Shown: positions 1-8,755, counted from the first letter of the stretch. The stretch is DNA of 64,000 nt from Lentisphaeria bacterium (GCA_018265615.1 JABLYX010000005.1:59706-123705); one strand, 5' to 3'. Notes: a model not told the origin generated them from the letters alone. A program made the numbers and translations.

Positions 1-1
1 G

Positions 2-664
2 CACTCTCTGCATGAGGGGATGGATGTGACGTTCCGTTACACGGAGCATGACGGCGTGAAATTCTGGCGCAACGCGCCCGCGAAAAACCTCACATGGCTG
101 CGGGAGCAGGTTCCGTTCGGGGAGCTTTCGGTTCCGTGCGGCAGTTTTTTCCAGGTGAATCCGGCCGGAGGAGCGCGGCTGGTCGAATGTTTCCTCGAAA
201 CCGTGGAGCGGGTAAAGCCGCGCCGGGTCATCGACCTCTATGCCGGCGCCGGGCTCTTCGGCTGCGCGGCCGCGAGCCGCGGCGTGCCGGAGATTCTCGC
301 TGTGGAGTCGGATGCCGCCGCGGCCGGGGCCGCGAAGTTCAACCTCGCGAAGCACGGCGCACCCGGAGCCCGGGTCATCGCCGGGGATGCGGCCGATGTG
401 TTTGCGGAAATGAGGGAAGAAGAAGCGGCCCGTACGCTGCTTGCGGTCGATCCGCCGCGCAACGGGCTTTCGTTCAAGGCGCTGAAGGCGCTCTGCGGCA
501 GTCCGCTGCCGCACCTCGTTTACATCTCCTGCAACCCGGCGACGTGGACGCGTGATGCGATCCGGCTCGGCAAAGGCGGATTTTCTCTCCGCCGGCTTGA
601 GGTTGTGAACATGTTTCCGCGAACCGAGCACTTCGAGCTCTTCAGCGAATGGGTGCGCGACTGA
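2..664 (+). CDS. TrmA/RlmD-family 23S rRNA/tRNA m5U methyltransferase, C-terminal part (5' cut by window edge)
   Basis: The reading frame is open to the first base of the window, so the start lies outside; the ATG at 20 is probably internal. What remains is the Rossmann SAM-binding and catalytic half of a class I RNA (uracil-C5)-methyltransferase. Visible motifs are CGSFFQVNP, the SAM loop DLYAGAGLF, DPPRNG, the catalytic-cysteine motif YISCNPATWTRD and the terminal PRTEHFE, which holds the general-base Glu of this family. The N-terminal TRAM domain and any iron-sulfur cysteines would be upstream, so TrmA, RlmC and RlmD cannot be told apart. The enzyme transfers methyl from SAM to C5 of uridine in rRNA or tRNA in the cytoplasm. 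The stop is two bases before the preferred radC start. Confidence 0.9.
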   Translation, partial: HSLHEGMDVTFRYTEHDGVKFWRNAPAKNLTWLREQVPFGELSVPCGSFFQVNPAGGARLVECFLETVERVKPRRVIDLYAGAGLFGCAAASRGVPEILAVESDAAAAGAAKFNLAKHGAPGARVIAGDAADVFAEMREEEAARTLLAVDPPRNGLSFKALKALCGSPLPHLVYISCNPATWTRDAIRLGKGGFSLRRLEVVNMFPRTEHFELFSEWVRD

Positions 665-666
665 CC

Positions 667-1380
667 ATGGCCGGGCCGGTGAAAAAGCACACAGACGGAC
701 ATCGGCAGCGCCTCCGGGAACGTTTTCTGCGGGCCGGCCTCGACGGACTTCAGGATTACGAGGCGATCGAACTCCTGTTGACCTATGGAATTCCGCGCCG
801 CGACGTGAAGCCGCTGGCGAAGGATCTGCTTGAAGCGTACGGCTCGCTTGAGAAGCTGCTCGACGCGACACCGTCCGACCTGCTTGACCGGCATGGGATG
901 GGAGCGAGCGCGGCGACGCTGGTCGTACTGATCCGTGAGCTCTGCGCGAAGTACCTTGAGCAGAAGATCCGGAATGTCGACATACTCGATTCGTTCGCCG
1001 CAACGGAGCGTTTTCTGCGCATGAAGCTTGGGGGAAGGCGCAAGGAGACGTTCATGGTCATCTTTTTGAACAGCCAGAATCATGTGCTTGATCAGCAGTG
1101 CTTTCCGGGGACAGTGGACCGAGCGGCGGTCTATCCGCGCGAAGTCGCCGAAAAATGCCTGCGGGTGGGTGCGAGCGTGGTGATAATCGCGCACAACCAT
1201 CCGAGCGGAGTCTGCATGCCCTCCGACAGCGATCTCGTGACGACCCGGCGGATCCTTGCGGCGCTCAAGACGATCAATGTGGCTCTTGCCGATCATCTCA
1301 TCGTGACGCCGACCGCCTGTCTGAGCCTGCGTGGCAACGGCATGCTCAGGAGGCTGGAGGCGTCTATTCCGCCGGAATGA
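667..1380 (+). CDS. radC: RadC family JAB-domain protein
   Basis: About 237 residues, the normal RadC length. The N-terminal helix-hairpin-helix region (ERFLRAGLDGLQDYEAIELL) precedes the JAB/MPN metalloprotease-like core. The metal-binding signature is complete: a Glu in GGRRKETF, then HNHPSG and SDSD. RadC proteins were once tied to DNA repair, but their cellular role is unsettled. I chose the ATG at 667 because it sits just after the stop of the upstream methyltransferase; an in-frame ATG at 649 would overlap that gene by 16 nt. No clear Shine-Dalgarno is seen for either start, which suggests translational coupling. Convergent with the LamG gene that ends at 1425. Confidence 0.92.
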   Translation: MAGPVKKHTDGHRQRLRERFLRAGLDGLQDYEAIELLLTYGIPRRDVKPLAKDLLEAYGSLEKLLDATPSDLLDRHGMGASAATLVVLIRELCAKYLEQKIRNVDILDSFAATERFLRMKLGGRRKETFMVIFLNSQNHVLDQQCFPGTVDRAAVYPREVAEKCLRVGASVVIIAHNHPSGVCMPSDSDLVTTRRILAALKTINVALADHLIVTPTACLSLRGNGMLRRLEASIPPE

Positions 1381-1424
1381 ACCGGCAGAACCGGATTGCT
1401 GATAAGCTCTTATTGCTGTTATGG

Positions 1425-2093
1425 TTATTGTGCCTGCTGTCCGACGGGGGAATAACCGGTTCGTTCCTGATCGAAAATCCGCCGGATTTCCTCCTGGCTT
1501 AAGGCCTTGTCAAAGACGCGGACCGCATCCAGCTTCCCTGTGAAGTTCTGCCCGTCACGCTCCTCCCAGCCACGACCGATTACAATGCATTCCCGGGTCG
1601 GTTCGAGCGGGTCATTGAGAGGAGCTTCCGCAAGCAGTTCCCCATTGGCGTAGAGACGGATTTTTTTCATTTCCAAATCCAATATCCCTGCCAGTAAATA
1701 CCAGCGGTCGGCAGGAAGATTGCCTTTTTGAACAGAAAACATTTTGGGAGGAGGCCCGGACAACCAGACTCCGAAACCGACTCCCCCGTGATTCCGGATA
1801 TAAAGTGAAGTGTGACGCCCCGGTTTGGATATCAGAGCCTGAAACGCTTCTCCGCCTTTGATGCGTTTGGCCCAGCAGAGGAAAGTCAGGCTTTTTCCCT
1901 CCAGAGTTTTGCCTGTCGGCAGCCGGACAAAGTCGCCGGAAGCTTTGAATTCCAAAACCGCTCTGCCGTTATCACTGACGGCCAATTTCCGGCATTGCGG
2001 GCTGTCGCCGCCGATATTCACAACCGGGTCTGCGGCTCCGAGGCCGGTGACCGCCAGAATGCTCAGAAAGGCGAGGATTCGATGAATTGACAT
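1425..2093 (-). CDS. Secreted LamG/concanavalin A-like domain protein
   Basis: 222 residues with a Sec signal peptide (hydrophobic stretch ending near GLGAAD), followed by one LamG-like jelly-roll fold. Typical LamG traits are visible: FLCWAKRI near the first strands, W-Y-L-L-A-G, LYANGELL, IVIGRGW, and the closing pattern GKLDAVRVFDKALSQEEIRRIF. Such domains bind or merely cap extracellular glycan or protein ligands; no catalytic residues are evident. It is the last gene of cassette A, 122 nt after the pseudopilin and in the same direction as the GH13-like enzyme. It is probably an exported accessory to that enzyme (inference from position). Base composition is lower in GC than in cassettes B to E. 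Confidence 0.8.
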   Translation of the reverse strand: MSIHRILAFLSILAVTGLGAADPVVNIGGDSPQCRKLAVSDNGRAVLEFKASGDFVRLPTGKTLEGKSLTFLCWAKRIKGGEAFQALISKPGRHTSLYIRNHGGVGFGVWLSGPPPKMFSVQKGNLPADRWYLLAGILDLEMKKIRLYANGELLAEAPLNDPLEPTRECIVIGRGWEERDGQNFTGKLDAVRVFDKALSQEEIRRIFDQERTGYSPVGQQAQ

Positions 2094-2215
2094 AATGGGA
2101 TTCCTTGTTTTTTGGTTACTGATACTTTGAGCTTATTCAGGAATAAGCCCTTTGTTCCTTTTTCGGAGCGGGGGAGGTATAAATCAGATACAGATTCTTC
2201 CTTTCTGAAAGCGTA

Positions 2216-3049
2216 TTAGTTGGGCTGACCGAGAGGGTTGTAGAAAAAATCCAATGCGAAATCAAATTCGGTCAAGCTGTAATAGGCATTGGCAATACCA
2301 TACATATCACGGTTTCCGATCCCGGCGGCATGGCCATCGAGAAAAGCCAGCTGCGCCCGGTTTTTATGGCGGAATGCGACATTGTTTCCTGTCCATTCGT
2401 CTTCACACCGGGAATCCCAGATATTCACTTCCAGTCCGTACGGATGCCGGTACTGATTCGCCTTGGCACTGGTTCCATCGCAGAAAATGATTGATTTTGC
2501 CGGACGGCGGAGGCGATTCATCTTATATGCCGGGGCATAACCGAGGGTTGACAGTTTGAAATTACTGCTGTTGTTACCCGCCAGTTTTCGAACCAGGGTC
2601 CAGTAGGTGATGGCGTAGGAACCGGCAGGATAGCGCCAATTCGGATTATTTTTTTCCCGGTTCGGCAGCCAGGAAGAAAAACTGGACATGGAAGCATATT
2701 TCCCCGCTCCCGGTGCGTTCAGAACCGGATTTGAATCAGGGCACAGTAAATTTTTCCGATAAAGCAGCTGCGGTTCGTAAGACAGACCGAGATGAGAGCG
2801 AAACATGCGGTTCTCCAGCCAGCTGCCGCATCCTCCGGTCGTGAAATCAACCGGAACACTCCAGTCATCGGAGTCATTAGCATAGGAAATATTGCTCAGA
2901 GAGAATTGCTTAAGGTTTCCCAGACAGGTAATGGCCCTGGCACGGCTTCGAGCGTTGTTCAGCGCCGGCAACAGCATGGATGCAAGGATCATGATGACTG
3001 CAATAACAATCAAAAGCTCGATAAGTGTGAATACGGATTTTTTTACCAT
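2216..3049 (-). CDS. Type II secretion pseudopilin-like protein with H-X9-DG motif (cassette A)
   Basis: 277 residues. The N-terminus is a prepilin: a short basic leader (MVKKSV), the FTLIELL cleavage and methylation site, then a hydrophobic helix IVIAVIMILASMLLPALNNA, the PulG/GspG type of pseudopilin. The rest is a Lentisphaerota/Planctomycetes-style globular domain rich in aromatic residues. It ends with the processing-associated H-X9-DG signature (RHKNRAQLAFLDGHA near residues 227-241). Prepilin peptidase is not in the window. It lies 27 nt downstream of the GH13-like gene and upstream of the LamG gene, all on the minus strand, so it is probably co-transcribed with them. One pseudopilin per glycosidase cassette recurs at 13.4, 23.0 and 47.8 kb. 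Confidence 0.9.
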   Translation of the reverse strand: MVKKSVFTLIELLIVIAVIMILASMLLPALNNARSRARAITCLGNLKQFSLSNISYANDSDDWSVPVDFTTGGCGSWLENRMFRSHLGLSYEPQLLYRKNLLCPDSNPVLNAPGAGKYASMSSFSSWLPNREKNNPNWRYPAGSYAITYWTLVRKLAGNNSSNFKLSTLGYAPAYKMNRLRRPAKSIIFCDGTSAKANQYRHPYGLEVNIWDSRCEDEWTGNNVAFRHKNRAQLAFLDGHAAGIGNRDMYGIANAYYSLTEFDFALDFFYNPLGQPN

Positions 3050-3076
3050 TTTCTCTTCCTCTCTTTTCAGCCATTG

Positions 3077-6000
3077 TCATTTTCGTGTTACTGCAATATC
3101 GTCGATCCAGCATTTGCCCGCTCCCCATTCGTCGGATTGACGGATTTCCAGCAATGCCGCCCCCAATGTCCGGTCGATGCGGAACGGAACATGATAACGG
3201 GTCCATTCCGAGTCACGCGACGGATGCAGCCGGGTCAATTCCCATCGTGGAAGATTTCCGGAATCATGAATTCCTCCCAGCAGGATCGGTACATCGGCAT
3301 CCGGACAGAGTCCGGCTGTTTTCATCTGAAATGCCAGTGAATACTCGCCGGGTTCCAGTATTCCCAGCTCCGCCGTCGCCGCCAGGGAGCCGAATTGAAG
3401 CTGGCGCGAATCGATCCGCATGCCGGAAAGACGTACCGACACTTCCCCTGCCGCTTTCTCCTTTCGGTCGAATGCCTGATTCCCTGAAAGACCGGCAAAG
3501 GTTGAAGCGAGATCCGGATACTGCGTCATCAACCGGTTCGGTATCATTTTCCGTTCTGCAGTCGAAAAAGCAACTCCGAAGATTTCCCAGGAAAGATCCG
3601 GCTGAATACTCTGCCGCCTGGCGGTCAGGTATCCGCAATCAGGCAATGCGGGCGCAGTGCCTTTCCCCGCCCGAAGCTGGAGCGTGAAACTCTGCCAGTG
3701 CCCCGGTAAGCTCGGTTTTGAAGAGACGACACCCGGCAGCGTTGCCACATTCTCTTTGACTGCGACGGCACCGGGTCCTTCCAGAAAACCGACTCCGGCC
3801 GGAGTTTCCGCATTCCAGTCGACGTCAAGTGCCAATGGACGGTCCGGCATAACGTGCCATGCTGCAGAAATCACCCCGCCCTTATTGAATGCGTATTCCC
3901 GTATTGCCCAGCAGCGGTTCCTGTCATAGGGAAACATGCTCAGGAAACGGAAATAAAGCGCGTCGCCCCGGCGTCGGATGAGGCAGCCGGTTTGAGGGTC
4001 GAGGCGCGGTTGCGCCACCTTGCCCTGAAGAACTCCGGCGGCATCGAGATTCTGATTCCGGAGCAGGAGCTTTCCATCCTGTTTCCTGACCAGCTCACGT
4101 ATGTCCCCGGTGCGCCGGAGCCGCAATATGTATTCGTCATTTTCGATTCTGTAACCGGAACTTTCGCCTGCAAGTGTAACTCCGTCATGTTTCAACATGG
4201 AGCCGATGCCGGATTGCGGTTCGGCCCGGTAAACGGCAGGGCGCAGCTCAACAGCAAAGGTTTCCGGGAATCCTGCCGTCAGAACACTTGGAGTGCGGCA
4301 GGCAAGCACCAGTGCCGGACTTTGCCGGGTTCCGGTCCGACGGAGAATTGAAACGTTTGCCGGTGCTGTATTCAGAGGGTCCGGCACACGGACCTCAAAG
4401 CCGTCTCCTTCTGCATCAAAGCAGCCGGCAACAGCTTGCACGGGATCGAGCGGACGGGTTTCACTATCGTAGACGCATTCCATTTTATCACGGTACATAC
4501 GGCCGTTTTCCTGATATCGCTCTTCTGTAGTCGGAAGCGGCAGCGGCCCGAAAGAATCATCCAGGAGTCCGTCAACCGTTCGAACCTGAAAGAAGCCGTC
4601 CTCCGGCTTTGCCACAGGGAAAACCAACTGGGCAAATTCACCGCCCGGGGCACCGTCCAATGTTGTGAGAAGCTCAATCCGATCCGGAAAGCAGCGATAA
4701 CGTAATGTGGCGGCGGCGTTTCCGAAGCGACGCCGGAACTCCAGTTCAATCAGGTCTGCTTTTTCCTGAATTTTCAATTCCGCCGGCTGATCGGCCGGGA
4801 GGCGTCTTGCAAAAACCAGATCGCAGCCATTCAATATCTCTTTGCCGTTACTGTTATGGAACCGGGAAATCATGCCGCTCCGGGTATCCAGTTCCAAGGT
4901 GTAGCAATCGGTTCTTACCTCCGCCGGACCGTCTGCTCTGCGTTGTAATTCCAGTTTGCCGGAAGCTGCTTTCTGCTTTGTACCGGCCGCTGCTGTCGAT
5001 ACAGCAGGTGCTTTTTCCCTGAAGCAAAGAATTGCGCTTTCAAAAGGCTCCAGTGTGATTTCTAGACTTGTCAGCTTGTCGCGGGTTCCGCTTGCCAGCA
5101 GCCTGCCATTCATCTCATTGACTAAAAAGTACGGTTTCACAGGATCCAATTCGGTAAGCTTCGGATCTATGGTAAGCCGGCCGGATTTCTTTGCCGGGGA
5201 GAAATTTACCAATGCTGCCGCGCATTGTCCCTGCCAGACATGCAGGGTGCACCAGACAGCCGGAGAATCGTGGCGGATCCCATAATAATGAATCTTTCCG
5301 AAGCTCAATTCAGGGTGTGCTGCACGAATTCCATGGAGGCGGGAAAGAAAAGTCCCATGTCCCCAATCCATTCCCATGTCCAGTACAGGCGATCCCTTGC
5401 TCAGCACACAACTTGCGTAAGCACACCGTCCGGCCGCAGTGCCGAGGAAACCGAAATTTGCAGGAGTGTCATGCGTCTGAAAAACTCTGAGATAACGGGT
5501 GCCTGGCGGAGAAAGCCGATCACGCTCATAAAAATAACGCGACAGTTCCGGCACAAACTGTTCCGGGGCGAGAGAGCAGCAGGGCCAGGTAAGGTAAGTA
5601 TAGCACAGATCGTAAATCAGGTCGGAGGAAACTCCGTTCATGGGGCTGAGCTGTTCCGCCAAAACAGATGCATCGGGTTTGGCCCGCCGTGCTTCGGAAC
5701 GGATCAGGTCGACCATCGCGAACCCGCCTTTGCGGTTTGGAAGGCTGGCCCGCTGGTAAGGGAGCTTCGGCAGCACTCCTCCAAGTTTCTCCAGAGATTG
5801 CCGCCACCACTCCTGGTTGATTTTGACAGGCGTGTCTGCATTCGGAAAACCGGGGCGGGCCCAATTATAGTCGCTGCCGTAAGGCATATCGATACGATAG
5901 CCGTCCAAATTGAATTTCTTCATATACGATTCAGCAGTGCTGCGCATCCGCTCCCTGTGCCCGGGGTTCAGGTAATCGATCTTATAGGTGAGGGATGAAA

Positions 6001-7201
6001 CCGTGCCGTTTTGTTGAAAACAGAGCCAATCGGCGGAATCGCCGCGTGCCTGAATATTTTTCAGATTACTCCCGTGAGGTACAATATCCAGCCAGGCGCG
6101 CAAGCCGCTCCGGTGCACTTCTTCGATGAATTCTCTGAATTGGGGTTCTGTTCCCACCCGCGAGGAAAGCTGTTCATAGAAGAGCGGCAGATAATAATGA
6201 ACACCGCTTTGAACCGGCTGAAGATAGAGAGTGTTGAAGTTCATCCATCGGATGCGGGGCAATAATTCAACTGCCAGCCGCCTGAGGCGGTCCTCTTCCA
6301 CGCCGTACCAGGGAGCGATCTCGTAAACCATGCTCCGCTCCGCCCAGTCGGGACGGTCCGCCGGCGCGCCGGCCCCGATCGCCTGAAAGAAACGCGGCAG
6401 ATCCACATCCAGTGCCGTTGGAATGGCAGTCGCCGGACGGCAGAAAAGATAGGTGGTTCCGATTCCGGTCTGGACTTCTCCGGGATAGGCCCAGCCGCCG
6501 GCACCGATCCGTTGTTTTACCAGAAGCGGACCGTTCTGCCGGTTTTTGAACATATAAGCGAGCATCGGATCACTTCGGTCGTCATTGAGAAACAGGAAAG
6601 TCGTGCCAGCCGCCTGCAATAGAATCGTATTACCGGAGAAGAAAGCGGAGCGGAGACGCTCACCCGGAACCATATCGTGTGTATTGCCTTCGCGCATCCG
6701 TCGAGTTTGAGACAGCATCGGGGAAGCCGAATTTTCATAGAGCGTATAATGCCGAGGGTCGGCGAACACCGTTCCGGGCATGTAGTAATCGAAATCGCCC
6801 TTGAGCAGGAAGACCGGAGAGAAGGAGAGGAACTTCGCCGGTTCACGTCGCGTTTCCGACAGTTTCAGCTCTGCGGAACGCCCGAGAAGGCCGGGAATAC
6901 CGTGTGCGTCGAAATCGATGAATTCAGTCAAAGTCCATGGCTCATGCTCCAATTCAAGGGTCAGCCGCCGCAGTTCGCGGTTGAAACGATACTTTTTCAG
7001 CAGAAACTCTCCTGTTTCCTTCCCATCGTCCTGAAAGTGGCGGACTGCCGAGAATTCCGGCGTGTTTCCATAGCGGACCGATTCGAGATTGCCATTTTGG
7101 CAGTTAAGCGTAAAATGCCAGGGACCGCATATCATATTTTCCGAGGCTCTTACAGTAAAAAACAGGCATAAAATGAAAACGATGCTGCTTTTTATCATCA
7201 A
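3077..7201 (-). CDS. Giant secreted GH13-like (alpha-amylase clan) glycosidase
   Basis: 1374 residues with a signal peptide (MMIKSSIVFILCLFFTVRAS). Residues about 20-280 form a beta-rich N-terminal region. A TIM barrel of alpha-amylase type follows at about 285-640: NFNTLYLQPVQ, the nucleophile motif GYRIDM (Asp438), the acid/base VLAEQL (Glu516) and the transition-state Asp in QTHD (Asp578), i.e. the complete GH13 triad in order. A beta-sandwich closes the catalytic unit near 740. The last 600 residues look like two mutarotase-like beta-sandwich modules (YTLELDTRSGMISRF and YILRLRRTGDIRELV) plus a terminal jelly roll ending GKCWIDDIAV. Most GH13 enzymes are 450-700 residues, so this one is unusually long. 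The start overlaps the regulator stop by 4 nt (ATGA). Substrate is unknown; an alpha-glucan-like polymer is the default guess. Confidence 0.85.
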   Translation of the reverse strand: MMIKSSIVFILCLFFTVRASENMICGPWHFTLNCQNGNLESVRYGNTPEFSAVRHFQDDGKETGEFLLKKYRFNRELRRLTLELEHEPWTLTEFIDFDAHGIPGLLGRSAELKLSETRREPAKFLSFSPVFLLKGDFDYYMPGTVFADPRHYTLYENSASPMLSQTRRMREGNTHDMVPGERLRSAFFSGNTILLQAAGTTFLFLNDDRSDPMLAYMFKNRQNGPLLVKQRIGAGGWAYPGEVQTGIGTTYLFCRPATAIPTALDVDLPRFFQAIGAGAPADRPDWAERSMVYEIAPWYGVEEDRLRRLAVELLPRIRWMNFNTLYLQPVQSGVHYYLPLFYEQLSSRVGTEPQFREFIEEVHRSGLRAWLDIVPHGSNLKNIQARGDSADWLCFQQNGTVSSLTYKIDYLNPGHRERMRSTAESYMKKFNLDGYRIDMPYGSDYNWARPGFPNADTPVKINQEWWRQSLEKLGGVLPKLPYQRASLPNRKGGFAMVDLIRSEARRAKPDASVLAEQLSPMNGVSSDLIYDLCYTYLTWPCCSLAPEQFVPELSRYFYERDRLSPPGTRYLRVFQTHDTPANFGFLGTAAGRCAYASCVLSKGSPVLDMGMDWGHGTFLSRLHGIRAAHPELSFGKIHYYGIRHDSPAVWCTLHVWQGQCAAALVNFSPAKKSGRLTIDPKLTELDPVKPYFLVNEMNGRLLASGTRDKLTSLEITLEPFESAILCFREKAPAVSTAAAGTKQKAASGKLELQRRADGPAEVRTDCYTLELDTRSGMISRFHNSNGKEILNGCDLVFARRLPADQPAELKIQEKADLIELEFRRRFGNAAATLRYRCFPDRIELLTTLDGAPGGEFAQLVFPVAKPEDGFFQVRTVDGLLDDSFGPLPLPTTEERYQENGRMYRDKMECVYDSETRPLDPVQAVAGCFDAEGDGFEVRVPDPLNTAPANVSILRRTGTRQSPALVLACRTPSVLTAGFPETFAVELRPAVYRAEPQSGIGSMLKHDGVTLAGESSGYRIENDEYILRLRRTGDIRELVRKQDGKLLLRNQNLDAAGVLQGKVAQPRLDPQTGCLIRRRGDALYFRFLSMFPYDRNRCWAIREYAFNKGGVISAAWHVMPDRPLALDVDWNAETPAGVGFLEGPGAVAVKENVATLPGVVSSKPSLPGHWQSFTLQLRAGKGTAPALPDCGYLTARRQSIQPDLSWEIFGVAFSTAERKMIPNRLMTQYPDLASTFAGLSGNQAFDRKEKAAGEVSVRLSGMRIDSRQLQFGSLAATAELGILEPGEYSLAFQMKTAGLCPDADVPILLGGIHDSGNLPRWELTRLHPSRDSEWTRYHVPFRIDRTLGAALLEIRQSDEWGAGKCWIDDIAVTRK

Positions 7202-8193
7202 TCATTCCCTTTTCTTGAATTATGAGGCTCGAAAAATCGGAATTCGTGTTCAAGGCAGAAATCGGTCGGCGCTCCGGCGGGATCTGCCATTCTGCGCTGC
7301 AACTCATGGACAGCCAACGCCGCCGTTTCCCGTGTCGGTTCTTCGAAATACCATGCCGGTTCCTCAAAATACGGGGGAAGCTCACTGACGGAAACCGTCA
7401 GGCATTGCTCTTCGGAAATCCCTGCTTCCCGCAAACGTTTCCGGATTGATGCAAGCTGAGTTGCTTCCGTCAGAATTGCAGATGGTTTCAATGCAATAAT
7501 ATGCTCCATTTCTCTACCGTCAAAACCGAGGTAAAATACTTCCCTGCCGCATTCCCGTGTCAAAGTTGAGTGGAGAATCGGCCGCGAGTTTTTTGTACCC
7601 ATCACCACAATACCCCCTTCCGGGCGGATCATTTTGGCGAAGGGAACAATCGCACGGTGATAATAACGTATGATATTGCTTGCTCCGGCAACCGATGTGC
7701 CGACATTGACATGGGGAATGGATAGTTTTACTCCCCTGGCCGCTTGCGAAAAGTAAGTAATCAGTCCATTCAGAGAGGCGCTTTCTGCTTCCGACTGGAA
7801 TTCCCCGGCATTTCTGCAGCTCCGGCTGAGAAAGTGAACATTACATTTCTGTTGAGAGAATTCTCCGGTCAGGGCTTCAAGTTCCCGAAGTTCACCGTGA
7901 CCCAGCAGGAATTGGTCCCCATCCCGGAATTTGATCCCGATCAGGGGAACTCCGAATTCCCAGTTTCTGTTTTCGCATGTGAAGGTACCGAGCCCCTGCC
8001 TGGAATAGAGGCTGCCGTCTTCGATCATCCGGTCGTATGCCAGTTGTACAGTGGAAACCGCAATACCCAATTCCCTGGCCAGCTTGCGCAGGGAAGGCAC
8101 CCGCACGGAATGCCCGCCGCTCCGGTAAATGATATTCATGATATAATGGCGAACTCTTACGGCTTCTGTCAGCGCAGTTTTCTGAAGGGTCAT
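7198..8193 (-). CDS. GntR-type transcriptional regulator with sugar-binding-protein-like C-terminal domain
   Basis: 331 residues. The N-terminal winged helix-turn-helix spans about residues 5-75, with SVRVPSLRKLARELGIAVST, the recognition helix TVQLAYDRMIEDG and the wing GLGTF typical of GntR. The C-terminal 240 residues resemble a degraded LacI-type effector domain (GLITYF, GIVVMG, HIIALKPSAILTEA) rather than the common FCD or UTRA domains. It is the first gene of the cassette A operon; its TGA overlaps the ATG of the GH13-like gene, so regulator and target are made from one mRNA. That implies autoregulation. A sigma-70-like promoter with a 14-bp palindrome over the -10 lies just upstream. 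Confidence 0.85.
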   Translation of the reverse strand: MTLQKTALTEAVRVRHYIMNIIYRSGGHSVRVPSLRKLARELGIAVSTVQLAYDRMIEDGSLYSRQGLGTFTCENRNWEFGVPLIGIKFRDGDQFLLGHGELRELEALTGEFSQQKCNVHFLSRSCRNAGEFQSEAESASLNGLITYFSQAARGVKLSIPHVNVGTSVAGASNIIRYYHRAIVPFAKMIRPEGGIVVMGTKNSRPILHSTLTRECGREVFYLGFDGREMEHIIALKPSAILTEATQLASIRKRLREAGISEEQCLTVSVSELPPYFEEPAWYFEEPTRETAALAVHELQRRMADPAGAPTDFCLEHEFRFFEPHNSRKGND

Positions 8194-8236
8194 AATGTTC
8201 CATTTCCTTTGTCGGTACAGTAATAAATACAGTTAT

Positions 8237-8264
8237 ATTATATAATATTTTTTGTAAAAAGCAA
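8237..8264 (-). promoter_or_regulatory. Promoter of the cassette A operon with palindromic operator candidate
   Basis: On the minus strand TTGCTT (8259-8264) and TATAAT (8237-8242) are 16 nt apart. A perfect 14-bp palindrome ATATTATATAATAT (8235-8248) covers the -10, and a direct repeat TACAGT at 8216-8221 and 8228-8233 lies around the start of transcription. Either could be the binding site of the GntR-type regulator that this promoter drives. Palindromic AT-runs are common by chance, so only the promoter itself is fairly secure. Confidence 0.55.
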
Positions 8265-8337
8265 GACTCCGAAAATAAAGAATGGCAATTTTCCCCAAAA
8301 AAGGAAATTGGAAAAATAGATTGTGCGTCAAAAAGCC

Positions 8338-8692
8338 CGTTATTTGCAAATGCGGGTATTTATATGATCTGGCGAACCGTCAACCCTGATGAAGAGATGA
8401 TATACGAATACCGGTATGAAATTTCCCTGAAGGTGTGAGTACGGGGGAGCTGCACGGAACACCGGAGACGAGCCCGGCGCGCGGTGTCCGGCCCGGTCTC
8501 TTTAGAGAGCGGGGTCCCCGAAAAGCATCATCCTCCGCGCCGGAGCTATGGATGACAAGCCCGACTTGTCCTCCGCGGCCTCGGCGAAGGAGGAAGGGGG
8601 GCAACTTTTTGGGGAACAGAGGAGGTTGTGTTATGAAGAATATCAGAATTGCAATTGTGTGCTTCCCGAAGTATGGTCACACAATAAAATGA
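8338..8692 (+). pseudogene. Broken duplicate of the flavodoxin promoter and 5' coding end
   Basis: Bases 8338-8394 match the promoter of the intact flavodoxin gene (15525-15581), starting with 16/16 identity over CGTTATTTGCAAATGC. Bases 8620-8692 match its ribosome binding site AGGAGGTTGTGTT and first codons, reading MKNIRIAIVCFPKYGHT versus MKNVRIAIVYFSKYGHT. After 19 residues the frame stops (TGA 8690-8692) and similarity ends. About 225 bp (8395-8619) absent from the intact copy separates the two matching parts. The -10 is degraded to TATGAT/ATCTGG. It is a decayed partial duplication and makes no functional flavodoxin. Confidence 0.75.
8395..8619. repeat. 225-bp insertion with inverted repeats, possible interspersed repeat unit
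   Basis: This block splits the duplicated flavodoxin 5' region and has no convincing ORF. It contains short perfect hairpins, GACAAG-CCCGA-CTTGTC near 8554-8570 and CCTCC...GGAGG near 8570-8595, within a run reading GCGCCGGAGCTATGGATGAC. Short stem-loop runs of this style resemble the intergenic palindromic repeats common in some PVC-superphylum genomes. That resemblance is from memory and unverified, and no second copy occurs in the window. Confidence 0.3.
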
Positions 8693-8694
8693 TT

Positions 8695-8735
8695 CCTCCT
8701 CCGCAGTTGCAGGAATACGGCAACACGGGAGGAGG
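8695..8735 (-). terminator. Hairpin downstream of the jelly-roll gene, likely transcription terminator of cassette B
   Basis: Arms CCTCCTCCGCAGTTGC (8695-8710) and GCAACACGGGAGGAGG (8720-8735) pair over nearly their whole length. On the minus strand the hairpin lies 20 nt past the stop of the gene ending at 8756 and is followed by AATCATTTTATTG. The T-tract is imperfect, so termination strength is uncertain. Confidence 0.5.
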
Positions 8736-8755
8736 AGTTGTTCAATATATCGCGG

